DNA of 64,000 bases, from positions 124,001-188,000 of the forward strand of contig NZ_PVEN01000004.1 in NCBI RefSeq assembly GCF_002973525.1, in the 5' to 3' direction. Source of the DNA: Paraburkholderia sp. BL21I4N1. GTDB lineage: Bacteria; Pseudomonadota; Gammaproteobacteria; Burkholderiales; Burkholderiaceae. Position numbers and translations under genes: made by a program. Shown one piece after another: positions 49,896 to 60,199 of this stretch. The notes under the pieces were generated by a model, which saw nothing but the letters and a program-made list of their open reading frames with translations, did not search any database and was not told where the DNA came from. The stretch's first letter is position 1, and each line of letters opens with the position of its first letter.

Positions 49896-50933
49896 TCAAG
49901 CGGACCCGGCAAACGCACTGCGCAACAGCGCCTGCGCTTGCAGATACTGCGGCTCGGCGACCAGCTTGCTCCACTTCAGCGCCTTGCCGCGCGGCCGCAT
50001 GCGCTTCAGGCGTTGCTGCGATTCCTTCGACGGCGTGAAGCGCAGTGCGTCCAGCACCTTTTCCGCTTCGTCCGGCTGATTGCAGATCAGCACCATGTCG
50101 CAACCGGCCTGCAGCGCGGCCGTGGCGCCTTCGGTCAGCGTGCCGCCCTGGCGCGCGGCTTCCATCGACAGGTCGTCGCTGAAAATCGCGCCCTCGAAAC
50201 GCAGCCTGTTACGCAGAATGTCCTGCAGCCACACGCGAGAAAATCCCGCCGGCTTCGAATCGACCTGCGGATACACCACGTGTGCGGGCAGCACCGATCC
50301 CAACGACACGTCGAGCCAGTCGTACGGCGCCACGTCCTCGCGCAGGATCTCGTCGAGCGAACGGTCGTCGACCGGCATCGCGACATGCGAGTCCGCCTGC
50401 GCGAAACCATGCCCCGGAAAATGCTTGCCGCAATTGCTCATGCCGGCGAGCGCGAGGCCGTGGTTGAGGCTCTTGGCCAGTAACGTCACCACGCGCGGAT
50501 CGCGATGAAACGAGCGGTCGCCGATTACCTGCGACTGCCCGTAGTTCAGATCAAGCACCGGCGTGAAACTCATGTCGATGTCGCACGCACGCAGTTCCGC
50601 CGCGAGGATGTAGCCGACCGCGGTCGTGACCTTGGTGGCATGCAGCACGTCGCTGTCCCACAACGTGCCGAGCTTGCCCATTGACGGCAACACGGTGAAG
50701 CCGTCCGTGCGAAAGCGCTGGACGCGGCCGCCCTCGTGGTCGACGGCGATCAGCAGATCCGGGTCGACGTCGCGGATCGCGGCGGTCAGCGCGAGCAACT
50801 GCGCGCGGCTCTCGTAGTGGCGCGCGAACAGGATCACGCCGCCTGTCATCGGATGGGCAAGGCGGCGCCTGTCGTCGTCGTTCAGCGTTTTGCCGACCAC
50901 GTCGAGCATTACCGGTCCGGGAGTGGTTTTCAT
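49896..50933 (-). CDS. nagZ: Beta-N-acetylhexosaminidase NagZ
   Basis: Cytosolic family 3 glycosidase that removes GlcNAc from 1,6-anhydro-muropeptides in cell-wall recycling; its products can induce AmpC-type beta-lactamases. It has 345 aa. Signatures are GVILFARHY, LIAVDHEGGRVQRF, NCGKHFPGHGFAQADSH (the flexible catalytic His loop) and the nucleophile Asp in IFSDDLSM. It follows acpS by 71 nt, with a terminator-like hairpin between them, in the pdxJ-acpS-nagZ order. Confidence 0.97.
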   Translation of the reverse strand: MKTTPGPVMLDVVGKTLNDDDRRRLAHPMTGGVILFARHYESRAQLLALTAAIRDVDPDLLIAVDHEGGRVQRFRTDGFTVLPSMGKLGTLWDSDVLHATKVTTAVGYILAAELRACDIDMSFTPVLDLNYGQSQVIGDRSFHRDPRVVTLLAKSLNHGLALAGMSNCGKHFPGHGFAQADSHVAMPVDDRSLDEILREDVAPYDWLDVSLGSVLPAHVVYPQVDSKPAGFSRVWLQDILRNRLRFEGAIFSDDLSMEAARQGGTLTEGATAALQAGCDMVLICNQPDEAEKVLDALRFTPSKESQQRLKRMRPRGKALKWSKLVAEPQYLQAQALLRSAFAGSA

Positions 50934-50956
50934 CGAATTCCGCTAGAAAAAGCTTG

Positions 50957-50991
50957 AGACAAAAGAAAGACGCGGCCAGCATGGGCCGCGT
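50957..50991 (-). terminator. Rho-independent terminator after acpS
   Basis: The stem ACGCGGCC / GGCCGCGT (8 bp, 6-nt loop, 50970-50991) is followed on the minus strand by CTTTCTTTTGT. It lies 13 nt past the acpS stop, so nagZ probably depends on read-through or its own promoter. Confidence 0.8.
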
Positions 50992-51004
50992 TCAAGATAT
51001 TTTT

Positions 51005-51475
51005 TTATTCGTCGGCGGCGGGAGCGTGCGGGGCATCCGGCGCTGGGACCGACGAAAGCGGCTGGGTTTGCGTGGGTGTGTGCCCGGTTTCCGCAATCAC
51101 GAACGACACCGCGTAATCGCGCTCGTCGCTGATCGTCACGCGCGCCGTGATGCCGCGCGCGTCGAGCCATTCGGCCAGCTCGCCGGAGGCGACCACCATC
51201 GGCTCGCCGCTCGGCTTATTGAGGGTTTGCAGCGCACGCCATGTCATCGGCCAGCGCATGCCCAGGCCGATCGCTTTCGAGAACGCTTCTTTCGCCGAGA
51301 AGCGCGTGGCGAGAAACGCGAGACCGCGCGCCGCCGAGCGGGCCTGCCGCGCGTGATAAACGCGCAATTCGTCCGGCCCGAGCACCTTCTCGGCAAAGCG
51401 GCCGTTGGTGCGCGTCATGACCGCGGCCACGCGGCTGACCTGAACGATATCCGTGCCGATGCCGTAGATCGTCAT
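51005..51475 (-). CDS. acpS: Holo-[acyl-carrier-protein] synthase AcpS
   Basis: Transfers 4'-phosphopantetheine from CoA to apo-ACP, enabling fatty acid synthesis (FabF in this window uses the product). The N-terminus [16 protein letters not shown] holds the Mg-binding Asp, and [18 protein letters not shown] holds the second conserved motif (Glu, Lys). The protein is 156 aa against 126 in E. coli; the extra part is a Pro/Ala/Thr-rich tail ([17 protein letters not shown]). It is 28 nt after pdxJ. Confidence 0.96.
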   Translation of the reverse strand: MTIYGIGTDIVQVSRVAAVMTRTNGRFAEKVLGPDELRVYHARQARSAARGLAFLATRFSAKEAFSKAIGLGMRWPMTWRALQTLNKPSGEPMVVASGELAEWLDARGITARVTISDERDYAVSFVIAETGHTPTQTQPLSSVPAPDAPHAPAADE

Positions 51476-51503
51476 GTGCGGTGCCGTGGTTGAATTCGCC
51501 GGA

Positions 51504-52268
51504 CTACGCGCGTGCGCCGAGACGCGCGGCGACCATGATCGCCTTCATCTCGCGCACCGCGTTGTCCCAGCCGGCGAAGATCGCATGGGCCACGATCGCG
51601 TGGCCGATATTCAGTTCGTCGATGCCTTCGATCGCCGCGATCTGCTGCACGTTCGTGTAGTGCAGGCCGTGGCCCGCGTTCACCTTGATGCCGAGCGTCG
51701 CGCCGAATTCCACCGCGCGAACCACGCGCTCGAATTCGCGCTGCTGTTCGGCGGGATCGTGCGCTTCCGCGTACCGACCGGTGTGCAGTTCGATCACCGG
51801 CGCGCCGGCTTCGTGCGCGGCACGAATCTGCGTTTCGTCCGGGTCGATGAAGAGCGACACGCGCGAGTTCGCTTCGGCGAGCTGCCGGCAGGCAGCACGT
51901 ACCGCTTCGAACTGGCCGGCGACGTCGAGGCCGCCTTCCGTGGTTAGTTCCTGGCGCTTTTCGGGCACCAGGCAGGTGTCGTGCGGCTGCACTTCACAGG
52001 CGATGTCGAGCATCTCCTGCGTCACCGCGCATTCGAGATTCATGCGCGTTTTCAGCAGCGGACGCAGCTTGCGCACGTCGGCGTCGACGATATGGCGGCG
52101 GTCTTCGCGCAGATGCAGCGTGATGACGTCGGCGCCCGCCTCTTCGGCCATCAACGCGGCACGGATCGGATCGGGATAGGACGTGCCGCGCGCGTTGCGC
52201 AGCGTGGCGACGTGATCAATATTCACGCCCAGGTCAATGACGTTCGGCGACGTAAGAAAGAAGCTCAT
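51504..52268 (-). CDS. pdxJ: Pyridoxine 5'-phosphate synthase PdxJ
   Basis: Condenses 1-deoxyxylulose-5-phosphate with amino-acetone phosphate to pyridoxine 5'-phosphate. It is a TIM barrel of 254 aa from ATG 52268, which overlaps the recO stop by 4 nt (ATGA). Motifs are [55 protein letters not shown] and [13 protein letters not shown]. The longer frame (309 aa) runs back into recO and is not used. The recO-pdxJ-acpS order is that of E. coli. Confidence 0.97.
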   Translation of the reverse strand: MSFFLTSPNVIDLGVNIDHVATLRNARGTSYPDPIRAALMAEEAGADVITLHLREDRRHIVDADVRKLRPLLKTRMNLECAVTQEMLDIACEVQPHDTCLVPEKRQELTTEGGLDVAGQFEAVRAACRQLAEANSRVSLFIDPDETQIRAAHEAGAPVIELHTGRYAEAHDPAEQQREFERVVRAVEFGATLGIKVNAGHGLHYTNVQQIAAIEGIDELNIGHAIVAHAIFAGWDNAVREMKAIMVAARLGARA

Positions 52269-53167
52269 AAGTTCTGCAAGTCGATCAGGATCTGGCGCGT
52301 CGCGAGCGGCGTGCCGCCAAGGTAAGTGTTGAGCAGAAAGCGCATCAGCGTCTTGCTTTGCGCCACGGTCTGCGCACGATGGTAATCGTCCTGCTCCATG
52401 TCGAGCAAGGTCTGCCCTGAAACCACCGGCCATTGCGCGGGCAGATCGTCGGAGGCTTCGCGCACGCCGCGCTCCGGATCGAACACGTAGCGCCCTTCGG
52501 CCACCACCGCTTTACGCGCGACGGTGCGATTCAGCGCCATCGCGTAGCCGGTTTCGCGCAGCAGCACGCGCTCGAACGAACGCAGCACCTGCACGGGCGG
52601 TTCGTCGTGCGCGAGACGCGTCATCGTGACGACGTAGTGATGGAACAGTTGCGGATGCGGGTCTTCGCGCGCGCAGAACTTGACCAGCAGTTCGTTGACG
52701 TAGAAGCCGCACAGCAGCGCGCCGCCGCACAACGGCAACATGCCGCCGACCCATTCGGCGCCCGTCAGCGTGCGCACTTCGGATTTGCCGGACCACGACA
52801 GCGCGAGCGGCTGGAACGTCTGCAAGACGCCGCGCAACGCCGAGTGCGGACGCTTCGCGCCCTTCGCGACCAGCGCGAGACGGCCGTGATCGCGCGACAG
52901 GACGTCGATGATCAGACTGGTCTCGCTATACGGATAGCTATGCAGAACGAACGCGGGCTGTTCCGCGATCCGGTAGTCGGAAGCGGCGGTGCGCGGCGCG
53001 CGGCGCGCCGGTTTGTGTGGCTCGCCCTCGGCACCCTGCGTGCTTTTACTCGAGGATTTTCTGGTGCTACGTGCGGGCCTGGCGGGCTCGCGTGCGGGTG
53101 CGGCCGGTTCCGAATCGTCCGGCTCGCCCGCGGAATTCAGCGTCATCCACGCGTCATTCGTACCCAT
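52265..53167 (-). CDS. recO: DNA repair protein RecO with N-terminal extension
   Basis: RecFOR-pathway mediator that loads RecA on SSB-coated DNA. The OB-fold starts near residue 66 ([34 protein letters not shown]) and continues through [17 protein letters not shown] to the helical part ([28 protein letters not shown]). The first 65 residues are a Ser/Pro/Arg/Lys-rich extension absent from E. coli RecO. The first ATG (53167) lies inside the end of era (14-nt overlap); the ATG at 53146 is an alternative that avoids the overlap. Confidence 0.94.
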   Translation of the reverse strand: MGTNDAWMTLNSAGEPDDSEPAAPAREPARPARSTRKSSSKSTQGAEGEPHKPARRAPRTAASDYRIAEQPAFVLHSYPYSETSLIIDVLSRDHGRLALVAKGAKRPHSALRGVLQTFQPLALSWSGKSEVRTLTGAEWVGGMLPLCGGALLCGFYVNELLVKFCAREDPHPQLFHHYVVTMTRLAHDEPPVQVLRSFERVLLRETGYAMALNRTVARKAVVAEGRYVFDPERGVREASDDLPAQWPVVSGQTLLDMEQDDYHRAQTVAQSKTLMRFLLNTYLGGTPLATRQILIDLQNL

Positions 53168-54053
53168 ACGCGCGAAGTCCGGCTTCGTTGTCGGCCCAGC
53201 CGCTCTTCACCTTGATGAAGGTTTCCAGATACACCGGGCCATCGAACAGCTTTTCCATGTCGAGGCGCGCTTCGGTGCTGATCTGCTTCAGCTTCGCGCC
53301 TTTCTGGCCGATGATCATCGCCTTGTGCGTGTCGCGCTCGACCATGATGGTCGCGAAAATGCGGCGCAGACGGCCTTCGGTTTCGAACTTGTCGATCAGC
53401 ACGGTGCTGGTGTACGGCAATTCGTCGCCGGTCCAGCGGAACACTTTTTCACGCAGGATTTCGGCCGCGAGAAAGCGCTCGCTGCGATCGGTCAGGTCGT
53501 CTTCGCCGTAGATCGGCTCGCCTTCCGGCAGGAACGGCTTGACCGTCGCCATCAGGCGCTTGACGTCGTCGACGTGCTTGGCCGACAGCGGCACGATCTC
53601 GGCGAACTTGTGCAGCGCGCTGATTTCCTGCATGAATGGGAACAGCGAGTCTTTATCGGACACGCGATCGAGCTTGTTGGCGATCAGCAGCGTCGGCACC
53701 GACGAGGGGATCAGGTCGAGCACTTTCTGGTCGTCGGGACCGAAACGACCGGCTTCGATCACGAACAGGATCGCATCCACCGAGGTCAGCGTGGATGTCA
53801 CCGCGCGGTTCAACGAACGGTTCAGCGCGCCGCTGTGTTTGGTCTGGAAACCGGGCGTGTCGACGAAAATGTACTGTGCGTCGTCCAGCGTATGAATGCC
53901 GGTGATGCGATGGCGCGTGGTTTGCGCCTTGCGCGACGTGATACTGACTTTCTGGCCGACCAGCGCGTTCATCAGCGTGGATTTGCCGACGTTCGGACGG
54001 CCGACGATCGCGACCATGCCGCAACGAAAACCAGTGGGTGTGGGAGCGTTCAT
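53154..54053 (-). CDS. era: GTPase Era
   Basis: Ribosome-assembly GTPase that binds the 3' end of 16S rRNA. It has 299 aa. G1 is [15 protein letters not shown]2 is TTRHRITG, G3 DTPGFQT, G4 NKLDRVSD and G5 SAKHVDD. The C-terminal KH domain holds [19 protein letters not shown]. It follows rnc by 54 nt, giving the widely conserved rnc-era-recO order. Confidence 0.98.
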   Translation of the reverse strand: MNAPTPTGFRCGMVAIVGRPNVGKSTLMNALVGQKVSITSRKAQTTRHRITGIHTLDDAQYIFVDTPGFQTKHSGALNRSLNRAVTSTLTSVDAILFVIEAGRFGPDDQKVLDLIPSSVPTLLIANKLDRVSDKDSLFPFMQEISALHKFAEIVPLSAKHVDDVKRLMATVKPFLPEGEPIYGEDDLTDRSERFLAAEILREKVFRWTGDELPYTSTVLIDKFETEGRLRRIFATIMVERDTHKAMIIGQKGAKLKQISTEARLDMEKLFDGPVYLETFIKVKSGWADNEAGLRAYGYE

Positions 54054-54107
54054 ATTCGGGCTACGGCTAGTTCAGATCGGCGCGCGGGATCGGCGCGCCG
54101 ACGGCAA

Positions 54108-55235
54108 TCAATGGCCCGCATCGGCGACGCGGGTATGCACCGCGTCGGCTACGCCGGGTTCGTGTTCGGTAGATGCCGGTGCGCTCGGGGTGACGGCGGC
54201 TGCACCGGGCGTGGCTGAATGAGCCTGCGGCTGGGCCGGGGCCTTATCCGCCCGTTCCGCCTTATCTGCTTTATCCGCCTTTTCGGCGCGTTCGGTCCGG
54301 TCCTGCCCGCTGTACTCGACGTGCGACGCACGAATCACCGCGAGCGGCGCGGCCGCCACGGTTGAAGCCGCCCGTTCCGAGGCGGATTCCGCGGCGAACG
54401 CCGCACGAATCTCGCCCCGACCGAGGCCGCGTTCACTCTTGCGGTCCGGACTGCGCAAATCCAGCGCGGCCTGCACGCCGGTCACGCCAGGCACGATCTC
54501 CGGCTCGGCGTTTTTCGCCGCGCGAGCGCTCTTCGAGCGCTTGGGCTTAGCGACCACAGCCGGCGCCGCGGCCATCACTTCGTCGAGCGCCTTCTTGGCC
54601 GCTGCCTGCTCGGCCGCACGACGGCTTGCGCCGGAACCGGACACTTTCACGTCCAGCTTGGGCACCGTGCATTCGACTTCGAATTGCTGATTGTGCGCCG
54701 CACCATGCGTTGCGACCACCGTGTAAGTAGGCAGCGCGATTTTGTGGCCTTGCAGGTACTCCTGCAGCAGCGTCTTGGAATCCTTGCCGAGCGTGCGCGG
54801 GTCGATGTGATCCAGAATCGGCACGTAAAGGCGCTTGATGACTGTCTGGGCGGCGTCAAACCCGCCGTCGAGGAACACCGCGCCCAGCACCGCTTCGAGC
54901 GTGTCGGCGAGGATCGACGGCCGGCGAAAACCACCGCTGCGCAACTCGCCTTCGCCTAGCCGGAGCCCTTCGGAAATATTCAGGGCCTGAGCGATTTCGT
55001 AAAGCGACTGCTGTTTGACCAGATTGGCACGGACGCGCGACAGATCGCCCTCGTCCAGTTTGCTGAAACGTTGGAACAAAAGCGCAGCCACCGCGCAATT
55101 TAGGACGGAATCGCCGAGAAACTCGAGCCGTTCGTTATGCGTGGAGCTATGACTGCGGTGCGTTAAAGCCTGGCGCAACAATTCCGCATTGCGAAATTCG
55201 TAGCGCAGACGGCTTTCCAACGGAGATAGGGGCAT
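54108..55235 (-). CDS. rnc: Ribonuclease III with long C-terminal extension
   Basis: Cleaves double-stranded RNA in rRNA processing and mRNA control. The catalytic domain has the signature [17 protein letters not shown] (acidic residues for Mg binding) and [17 protein letters not shown]. The dsRNA-binding domain runs to about residue 225 (ending [19 protein letters not shown]). The remaining 150 residues, absent in E. coli (226 aa), are low-complexity and include a Lys/Asp/Ala/Glu repeat ([18 protein letters not shown]). A TATACT sequence 6 nt before the ATG could act as a -10 element. It lies between lepB and era. Confidence 0.97.
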   Translation of the reverse strand: MPLSPLESRLRYEFRNAELLRQALTHRSHSSTHNERLEFLGDSVLNCAVAALLFQRFSKLDEGDLSRVRANLVKQQSLYEIAQALNISEGLRLGEGELRSGGFRRPSILADTLEAVLGAVFLDGGFDAAQTVIKRLYVPILDHIDPRTLGKDSKTLLQEYLQGHKIALPTYTVVATHGAAHNQQFEVECTVPKLDVKVSGSGASRRAAEQAAAKKALDEVMAAAPAVVAKPKRSKSARAAKNAEPEIVPGVTGVQAALDLRSPDRKSERGLGRGEIRAAFAAESASERAASTVAAAPLAVIRASHVEYSGQDRTERAEKADKADKAERADKAPAQPQAHSATPGAAAVTPSAPASTEHEPGVADAVHTRVADAGH

Positions 55236-55410
55236 GGGCAGAGTATAACGCGGGCGCCAGACCCGGCGAAAACGCGGGGCGGCTTGCGGAAAAAGCGTGG
55301 TGAAGCGACGTTACCGCGTGTTCTTAAAGTAGCGTGATAACACGCCGCGACTAACCTGACCTCTGTGTGGGTCACGCGCGCGGCGTGCTATGCAATCGTT
55401 GCAGGCGAAC

Positions 55411-56304
55411 TCAGTGGAATGAGCCGATGCGTTTCAGATTGCTGAAGTTCATCCAAATGAAAAATGCGCGGCCGACGACATTCTTGTCCGGCGCAAAACC
55501 CCAGTACCGGCTGTCCGCGCTGTTGTCGCGGTTGTCGCCCATCATGAAGTAGTTGCCCGGTGGTACCTTGCAGATCACGCCGCGTGCGTTGTACGTGCAG
55601 TTATCGCGATACGGATAATCTTCCGCGCCGACGATGAACGGCGGCACCGCGGGATTGTTCAGAATGGCGTTCTTGCGGCCGCCCAGATCTTCTTCGAACT
55701 GCTTCGCGTAGCCGAGACGTTCTTCGTCCAGGTAATCCGGCAGCGCGGTTTCCGGCACCGGCTGGCCGTTGATCGTCAGTTGCTTGTCCTGATAAGCGAC
55801 CGTGTCGCCCGGCAGGCCGATCACGCGCTTGATGTAGTCGACCGATTCGTCTTTCGGATAGCGGAACACCACCACGTCGCCGCGTTCGAGCGGACGGCCT
55901 TCAGTGATCTTCGTGTTGGTGATCGGCAGGCGAATACCGTACTCGAATTTATTGACGAGGATGAAGTCGCCGACGAGCAGCGTCGGCACCATCGAACCGG
56001 ACGGAATCTTGAACGGCTCGACCACGAACGAACGCACCACGAACACCACCAGGATCACCGGGAAGAAGCTCGCCGAGTATTCGAGCCACCACGGCTGACG
56101 CAGCTTGTCGTCACGCAGACGGGCGCGCGTTTGCGCCGCGTTTTCGTCGGCGAAACGCTCGCCCACGCGTGCCTGCTGGCGGTCGAACTCGGCGACCACG
56201 GCTTCCGCCGCGCGGCGCCGTTGCGGCAGGAAAACCAGTTTGTCTGCGACCCATGCGACGCCCGTCAAAATGACGAGCACAAAAAGAATCAGCGCAAAAT
56301 TCAT
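55411..56304 (-). CDS. lepB: Signal peptidase I LepB
   Basis: Inner-membrane Ser/Lys peptidase that cuts signal peptides of secreted proteins such as MltD's periplasmic partners and DegP. It has 297 aa with two spans (ALILFVLVILTGVAWVADK and about FFPVILVVFVVRSFVV). Box B is IPSGSMVPTLLVGDFILVNK (catalytic Ser), box D RYPKDESVDYIKRVIGLPGD (catalytic Lys) and box E MGDNRDNSADSRYWG. It is 18 nt after lepA, as in E. coli. Confidence 0.98.
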   Translation of the reverse strand: MNFALILFVLVILTGVAWVADKLVFLPQRRRAAEAVVAEFDRQQARVGERFADENAAQTRARLRDDKLRQPWWLEYSASFFPVILVVFVVRSFVVEPFKIPSGSMVPTLLVGDFILVNKFEYGIRLPITNTKITEGRPLERGDVVVFRYPKDESVDYIKRVIGLPGDTVAYQDKQLTINGQPVPETALPDYLDEERLGYAKQFEEDLGGRKNAILNNPAVPPFIVGAEDYPYRDNCTYNARGVICKVPPGNYFMMGDNRDNSADSRYWGFAPDKNVVGRAFFIWMNFSNLKRIGSFH

Positions 56305-56322
56305 AGGGTTCCGTTGTTCGTC

Positions 56323-58116
56323 TTATTTGTCTTCGACACGCAGAATCGCGAGGAAAGCTTCTTGCGGAATCTCGACCGAGCCCACCTGCTTCATTCGCTT
56401 CTTGCCTGCCTTTTGCTTTTCCAGCAGCTTCTTCTTACGGGAGATATCGCCGCCGTAGCATTTTGCCAGCACGTTCTTACGCAACGCTTTAATGTTCTCG
56501 CGCGCAATAATGTTCGCGCCGATGGTGGCCTGAATCGCCACGTCGTACATTTGCCGCGGAATCAGTTCGCGCATTTTCGCCGCCACTTCACGGCCGCGAT
56601 ACTGGCTTTGCGAACGGTGCACGATGACGGACAGCGCATCTACCTTGTCGCCGTTGATCAGCATGTCGACCTTCACGACGTCCGCCGCGCGGTATTCCTT
56701 GAACTCGTAATCCATCGACGCATAGCCGCGCGAAATCGACTTCAGACGATCGAAGAAATCGAGCACGACTTCGCCCATCGGGATTTCGTACGTGAGCTGA
56801 ACCTGACGGCCGTGGTACTGCATGTTGATCTGATTGCCGCGCTTTTGCGTGCACAGCGTGATCACCGAGCCGACGTAGTCTTGCGGCATGTACAGATTCA
56901 CGGTGACGATCGGTTCGCGCACTTCTTCGATCTTGGACGGCTCCGGCATCTTGGCCGGATTCTCGACCATCAGGATCGTGTTGTCGCGTTGCAGGACTTC
57001 GTACACCACGGTCGGCGCCGTGGTGATCAGGTCCATGTCGAACTCGCGCTCGAGACGTTCCTGCACGATCTCCATATGCAGCAAGCCGAGGAAGCCGCAA
57101 CGGAAACCGAAACCGAGCGCCTGCGACACTTCCGGCTCGTACTGCAGCGACGCGTCGTTCAGCTTGAGCTTTTCGAGCGAGTCGCGCAGCGCGTCGTACT
57201 GGTTCGCTTCGACCGGATAGAGGCCGGCGAACACCTGCGGCTTCACTTCCTTGAAACCGGGCAGCGGTTCGGCGGCCGGACGGTTCACCAGCGTGACGGT
57301 GTCACCCACTTTCGCCGCGGCCAATTCCTTGATGCCGGCGATGATGAAGCCCACCTGCCCAGCCGACAACGATTCGAGATTCTTCGACTTCGGCGTGAAC
57401 ACACCAATATGCTCGACCGGATACTGCGCGCCGGTCGCCATCATGCGGATCTTGTCTTTCGGACGCAGCGTGCCGTTGACGATACGCACCAGCATCACGA
57501 CGCCGACGTAATTGTCGAACCACGAGTCGATGATCAGCGCCTGCAGCGGCGCTTCCGGATCGCCCTTGGGCGGCGGCACTTTCAGGATCAGCGCCTCGAG
57601 CACGTCTTCGACGCCGAGACCGGTCTTCGCGCTGCAATGCGTGGCGTCCGTCGCGTCGATACCGATCACGTCTTCGATTTCGGCGATGGCGTTTTCGGGG
57701 TTCGCGGCCGGCAAGTCGATCTTGTTCAACACCGGAATCACGTCGACGCCGAGTTCGATCGCCGTGTAGCAGTTGGCGACGGTTTGCGCCTCCACGCCCT
57801 GGCTTGCGTCGACGACCAGCAGCGCACCTTCGCAGGCGGACAGCGAGCGGCTGACTTCATACGAGAAGTCGACGTGGCCCGGCGTGTCGATCATGTTCAG
57901 GTTGTAGACCTGACCGTCACGAGCCTTGTATGTCAGTGCGGCGGTTTGTGCCTTGATGGTGATGCCGCGCTCGCGTTCGAGGTCCATCGAGTCGAGCACT
58001 TGAGATTCCATCTCGCGGTCGGACAAGCCGCCGCAAATCTGGATGATGCGATCGGCGAGCGTCGACTTGCCATGGTCGATGTGCGCAATGATCGAGAAGT
58101 TACGAATATGATCCAT
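56323..58116 (-). CDS. lepA: Elongation factor 4 (LepA)
   Basis: Ribosome-associated GTPase that acts in translation initiation and back-translocation under stress. It has 597 aa, the usual length. G-domain motifs are [32 protein letters not shown] and [10 protein letters not shown]. The EF-G-like domains follow, and the C-terminal domain specific to LepA has [18 protein letters not shown]. It is separated from the upstream rpoE-degP operon by a terminator (58137-58169) only 20 nt before its ATG. Confidence 0.98.
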   Translation of the reverse strand: MDHIRNFSIIAHIDHGKSTLADRIIQICGGLSDREMESQVLDSMDLERERGITIKAQTAALTYKARDGQVYNLNMIDTPGHVDFSYEVSRSLSACEGALLVVDASQGVEAQTVANCYTAIELGVDVIPVLNKIDLPAANPENAIAEIEDVIGIDATDATHCSAKTGLGVEDVLEALILKVPPPKGDPEAPLQALIIDSWFDNYVGVVMLVRIVNGTLRPKDKIRMMATGAQYPVEHIGVFTPKSKNLESLSAGQVGFIIAGIKELAAAKVGDTVTLVNRPAAEPLPGFKEVKPQVFAGLYPVEANQYDALRDSLEKLKLNDASLQYEPEVSQALGFGFRCGFLGLLHMEIVQERLEREFDMDLITTAPTVVYEVLQRDNTILMVENPAKMPEPSKIEEVREPIVTVNLYMPQDYVGSVITLCTQKRGNQINMQYHGRQVQLTYEIPMGEVVLDFFDRLKSISRGYASMDYEFKEYRAADVVKVDMLINGDKVDALSVIVHRSQSQYRGREVAAKMRELIPRQMYDVAIQATIGANIIARENIKALRKNVLAKCYGGDISRKKKLLEKQKAGKKRMKQVGSVEIPQEAFLAILRVEDK

Positions 58117-58136
58117 TCAGTACCGATCAAGCGAAA

Positions 58137-58169
58137 AAGGCGCGCTCGGACAATAGCGGAGCACGCCTT
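58137..58169 (-). terminator. Rho-independent terminator upstream of lepA
   Basis: AAGGCGTGCTC pairs with GAGCGCGCCTT (one G-U/mismatch) across an 11-nt loop and is followed on the minus strand by TTTCG after the stem TTs. It ends the rpoE-mucABD-grx transcript and leaves lepA needing read-through. The 205 nt between it and the glutaredoxin stop hold only a small TAGCC-GAAAA-GGCTA hairpin. Confidence 0.8.
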
Positions 58170-58374
58170 GTAAGTAGGTGAAAAACCTATCTATTTTAGC
58201 CGAAAAGGCTATCGCCCGGCGCATCTTGCGAGGACCGGGCGGAAAAGACGGCTCAACAACTGGGTTGTATCGGACCAGAGTCAGTGCCAAGGCCCCAACG
58301 CTGGACGACGTGAGGGACGTGAAACGCAGTAAGAGCGGCGCCCGTTGGCGCCCGGCTCGAAGCTCCGAGCGAAC

Positions 58375-58647
58375 TCAGGGTGTCGCCGCCGTGCGCGCGA
58401 TTCTTGCTGCCAGTGCCGCGCGAACCCGCATTGCGTCCAAATGATAGTGGCACAGTTCGACGCCGTCGCAGAGCAGAACCGGCACCAGTTCGTTGTAACG
58501 CGCCTCCAGCACCGGATCGCTGTCGACGTCGACGACTTCCACCTGCACCCCGAACTCGGCTAACAACGGCTCGAGCGCGGCGCGCATGTCGTCGCACAGG
58601 TGGCACCACGCGCGCCCGTAGAGCGTGAGTGGCGCCGCCTTCGTCAT
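58375..58647 (-). CDS. Glutaredoxin-like protein (DUF836 type)
   Basis: A 90-aa thioredoxin-fold protein with active site WCHLCDDM (CxxC) after TLYGRAWCHL, and the cis-Pro in LVPVLLCDG. The family is found next to mucD/degP and lepA in many beta-proteobacteria; its partner is unknown. The start codon overlaps the degP stop by 4 nt (ATGA), so the two are translationally coupled. Confidence 0.9.
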   Translation of the reverse strand: MTKAAPLTLYGRAWCHLCDDMRAALEPLLAEFGVQVEVVDVDSDPVLEARYNELVPVLLCDGVELCHYHLDAMRVRAALAARIARTAATP

Positions 58648-60164
58648 TTCTGGGCGCCGCTGCGCGGACGGATCGGCACAAACTGCGTATTCTCGCCGCG
58701 ACGAACCAGCAGCGCGACCATCTTCGACGCATCGAGATGCGCGCTCAAATCGTCGAACTGCTTCGCGCTCGTGATGTCCGTATCGCCCACCCGCAAAATG
58801 ATGTCGCCCTTCTGCAAGCCGACGCGTGCGGCCGGACCGTCGGCTGCGTCGATCTGCACGCCGTTGTGCAGCTTCAGCGACTTCAGCTGGTCGGCCGGGA
58901 TATCGCTGACGGCCAGACCCAGTACGTTGGTGGCGCGCTGCTTCGGCGGCTGCGGCTTCTTCTGATCGGCCTTGGTGGTCTTGTCCGGCTGCATCTCGGC
59001 GATCGTAACCGGCAGGTCGCGCGTCTGACCCTTGCGCCAGATCGTGACCGTCGATTTGGTGCCCGGCTTCGTATCGCCGACCATGCGCGGCAGATCCGTT
59101 GCCGTGTCCACCGAATGCCCGTTGAACTTCAGGATGATGTCGCCCGGCTGCACGCCGGCCTTGTCCGCCGGGCCGCCCGGTTCGACGCTACTGACCAGCG
59201 CGCCTTGCGCCTTCGGCAGGCCGAGCGAATCGGCGACGTCTTTGGTCACTTCGCCGATCGCCACCGCGATCCGGCCGCGCACCACCTTGCCGGACGTTTT
59301 CAGCTGGTCGGCCACGCGCATCGCTTCGTCGATCGGAATCGCGAAAGAAATGCCCATGAAACCGCCGGTACGGCTATAGATCTGCGAGTTGATGCCGATC
59401 ACTTCGCCTTGCATGTTGATCAGCGGACCGCCCGAATTGCCTGGATTGACGGCCACGTCGGTCTGGATGAACGGCAGATAGTCGCCCGTATCGCGGCCCT
59501 TGGCGCTGACGATACCGGCCGTCACCGTGTTCTCGAGACCGAACGGCGAGCCGATCGCCACCACCCACTCGCCGACCCGAACCTTGTTCGAATCGCCGAT
59601 CGTGATGGTCGGCAAATTGGCGGCGCTGATCTTGACGACGGCGACGTCGGTCCGATCGTCCACGCCGATCAGCTTGGCTTTGAATTCGCGTTTGTCGGTG
59701 AGCGTGACGTAGATGGTGTCCGCGTCGTCGACGACGTGCGCGTTTGTCATCACATAGCCGTCCGCCGACAGGATGAAGCCCGAGCCGACGCCGCTATTCT
59801 GTTCCGGATCGGTGTTATCCGGTGTGTCCTGGCTGCCGCCACTACCACCACCGTTGTCGCCGCCGCGCGGCGAACCCGGCGATTGCGGCGACTGCGGCAA
59901 CGGAATGCCGAAGAAGCGGCGGAAGAATTCCGACATATCGCCGTCGTCCATACCTGGCGGCAAGCCGCCGCGCGCGCCGCTGCCGTTCGACACGCGCGTG
60001 GTCGTGCGAATGTTGACGACCGCGGGGCCGACCTTGTCGACGAGATCAGTGAAGTCGGGCAGATTGGCCGCAGCGGGAGCCGCCGACGCCGTGTGCGGCA
60101 TGAGCGGCAAACACGCCGCCACTACCGCGGCCGCGAGGAATTTGCGCACCGAGAAAGTCGTCAT
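58644..60164 (-). CDS. mucD: Periplasmic serine protease DegP/MucD
   Basis: HtrA-type protease and chaperone of the envelope-stress response. It has 506 aa with a signal peptide (FLAAAVVAACLPLMPHTASA-AP). The triad is His143 (TNAHVVDD), Asp173 (DDRTDVAVV) and Ser244 (NPGNSGGPL). Two PDZ domains follow (about 280-380 and 420-500; GALVSSVEPGGPADKAG and GLQKGDIILRVGDTDI). A Gly/Pro/Asp-rich loop (about 90-124) takes the place of the LA loop. Position after mucB makes it a member of the sigma-E operon, replacing rseC of E. coli. Confidence 0.97.
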   Translation of the reverse strand: MTTFSVRKFLAAAVVAACLPLMPHTASAAPAAANLPDFTDLVDKVGPAVVNIRTTTRVSNGSGARGGLPPGMDDGDMSEFFRRFFGIPLPQSPQSPGSPRGGDNGGGSGGSQDTPDNTDPEQNSGVGSGFILSADGYVMTNAHVVDDADTIYVTLTDKREFKAKLIGVDDRTDVAVVKISAANLPTITIGDSNKVRVGEWVVAIGSPFGLENTVTAGIVSAKGRDTGDYLPFIQTDVAVNPGNSGGPLINMQGEVIGINSQIYSRTGGFMGISFAIPIDEAMRVADQLKTSGKVVRGRIAVAIGEVTKDVADSLGLPKAQGALVSSVEPGGPADKAGVQPGDIILKFNGHSVDTATDLPRMVGDTKPGTKSTVTIWRKGQTRDLPVTIAEMQPDKTTKADQKKPQPPKQRATNVLGLAVSDIPADQLKSLKLHNGVQIDAADGPAARVGLQKGDIILRVGDTDITSAKQFDDLSAHLDASKMVALLVRRGENTQFVPIRPRSGAQK

Positions 60165-60199
60165 ATCGTAGCAAGCCGAGGGATTCAGGATTCGGAGGA

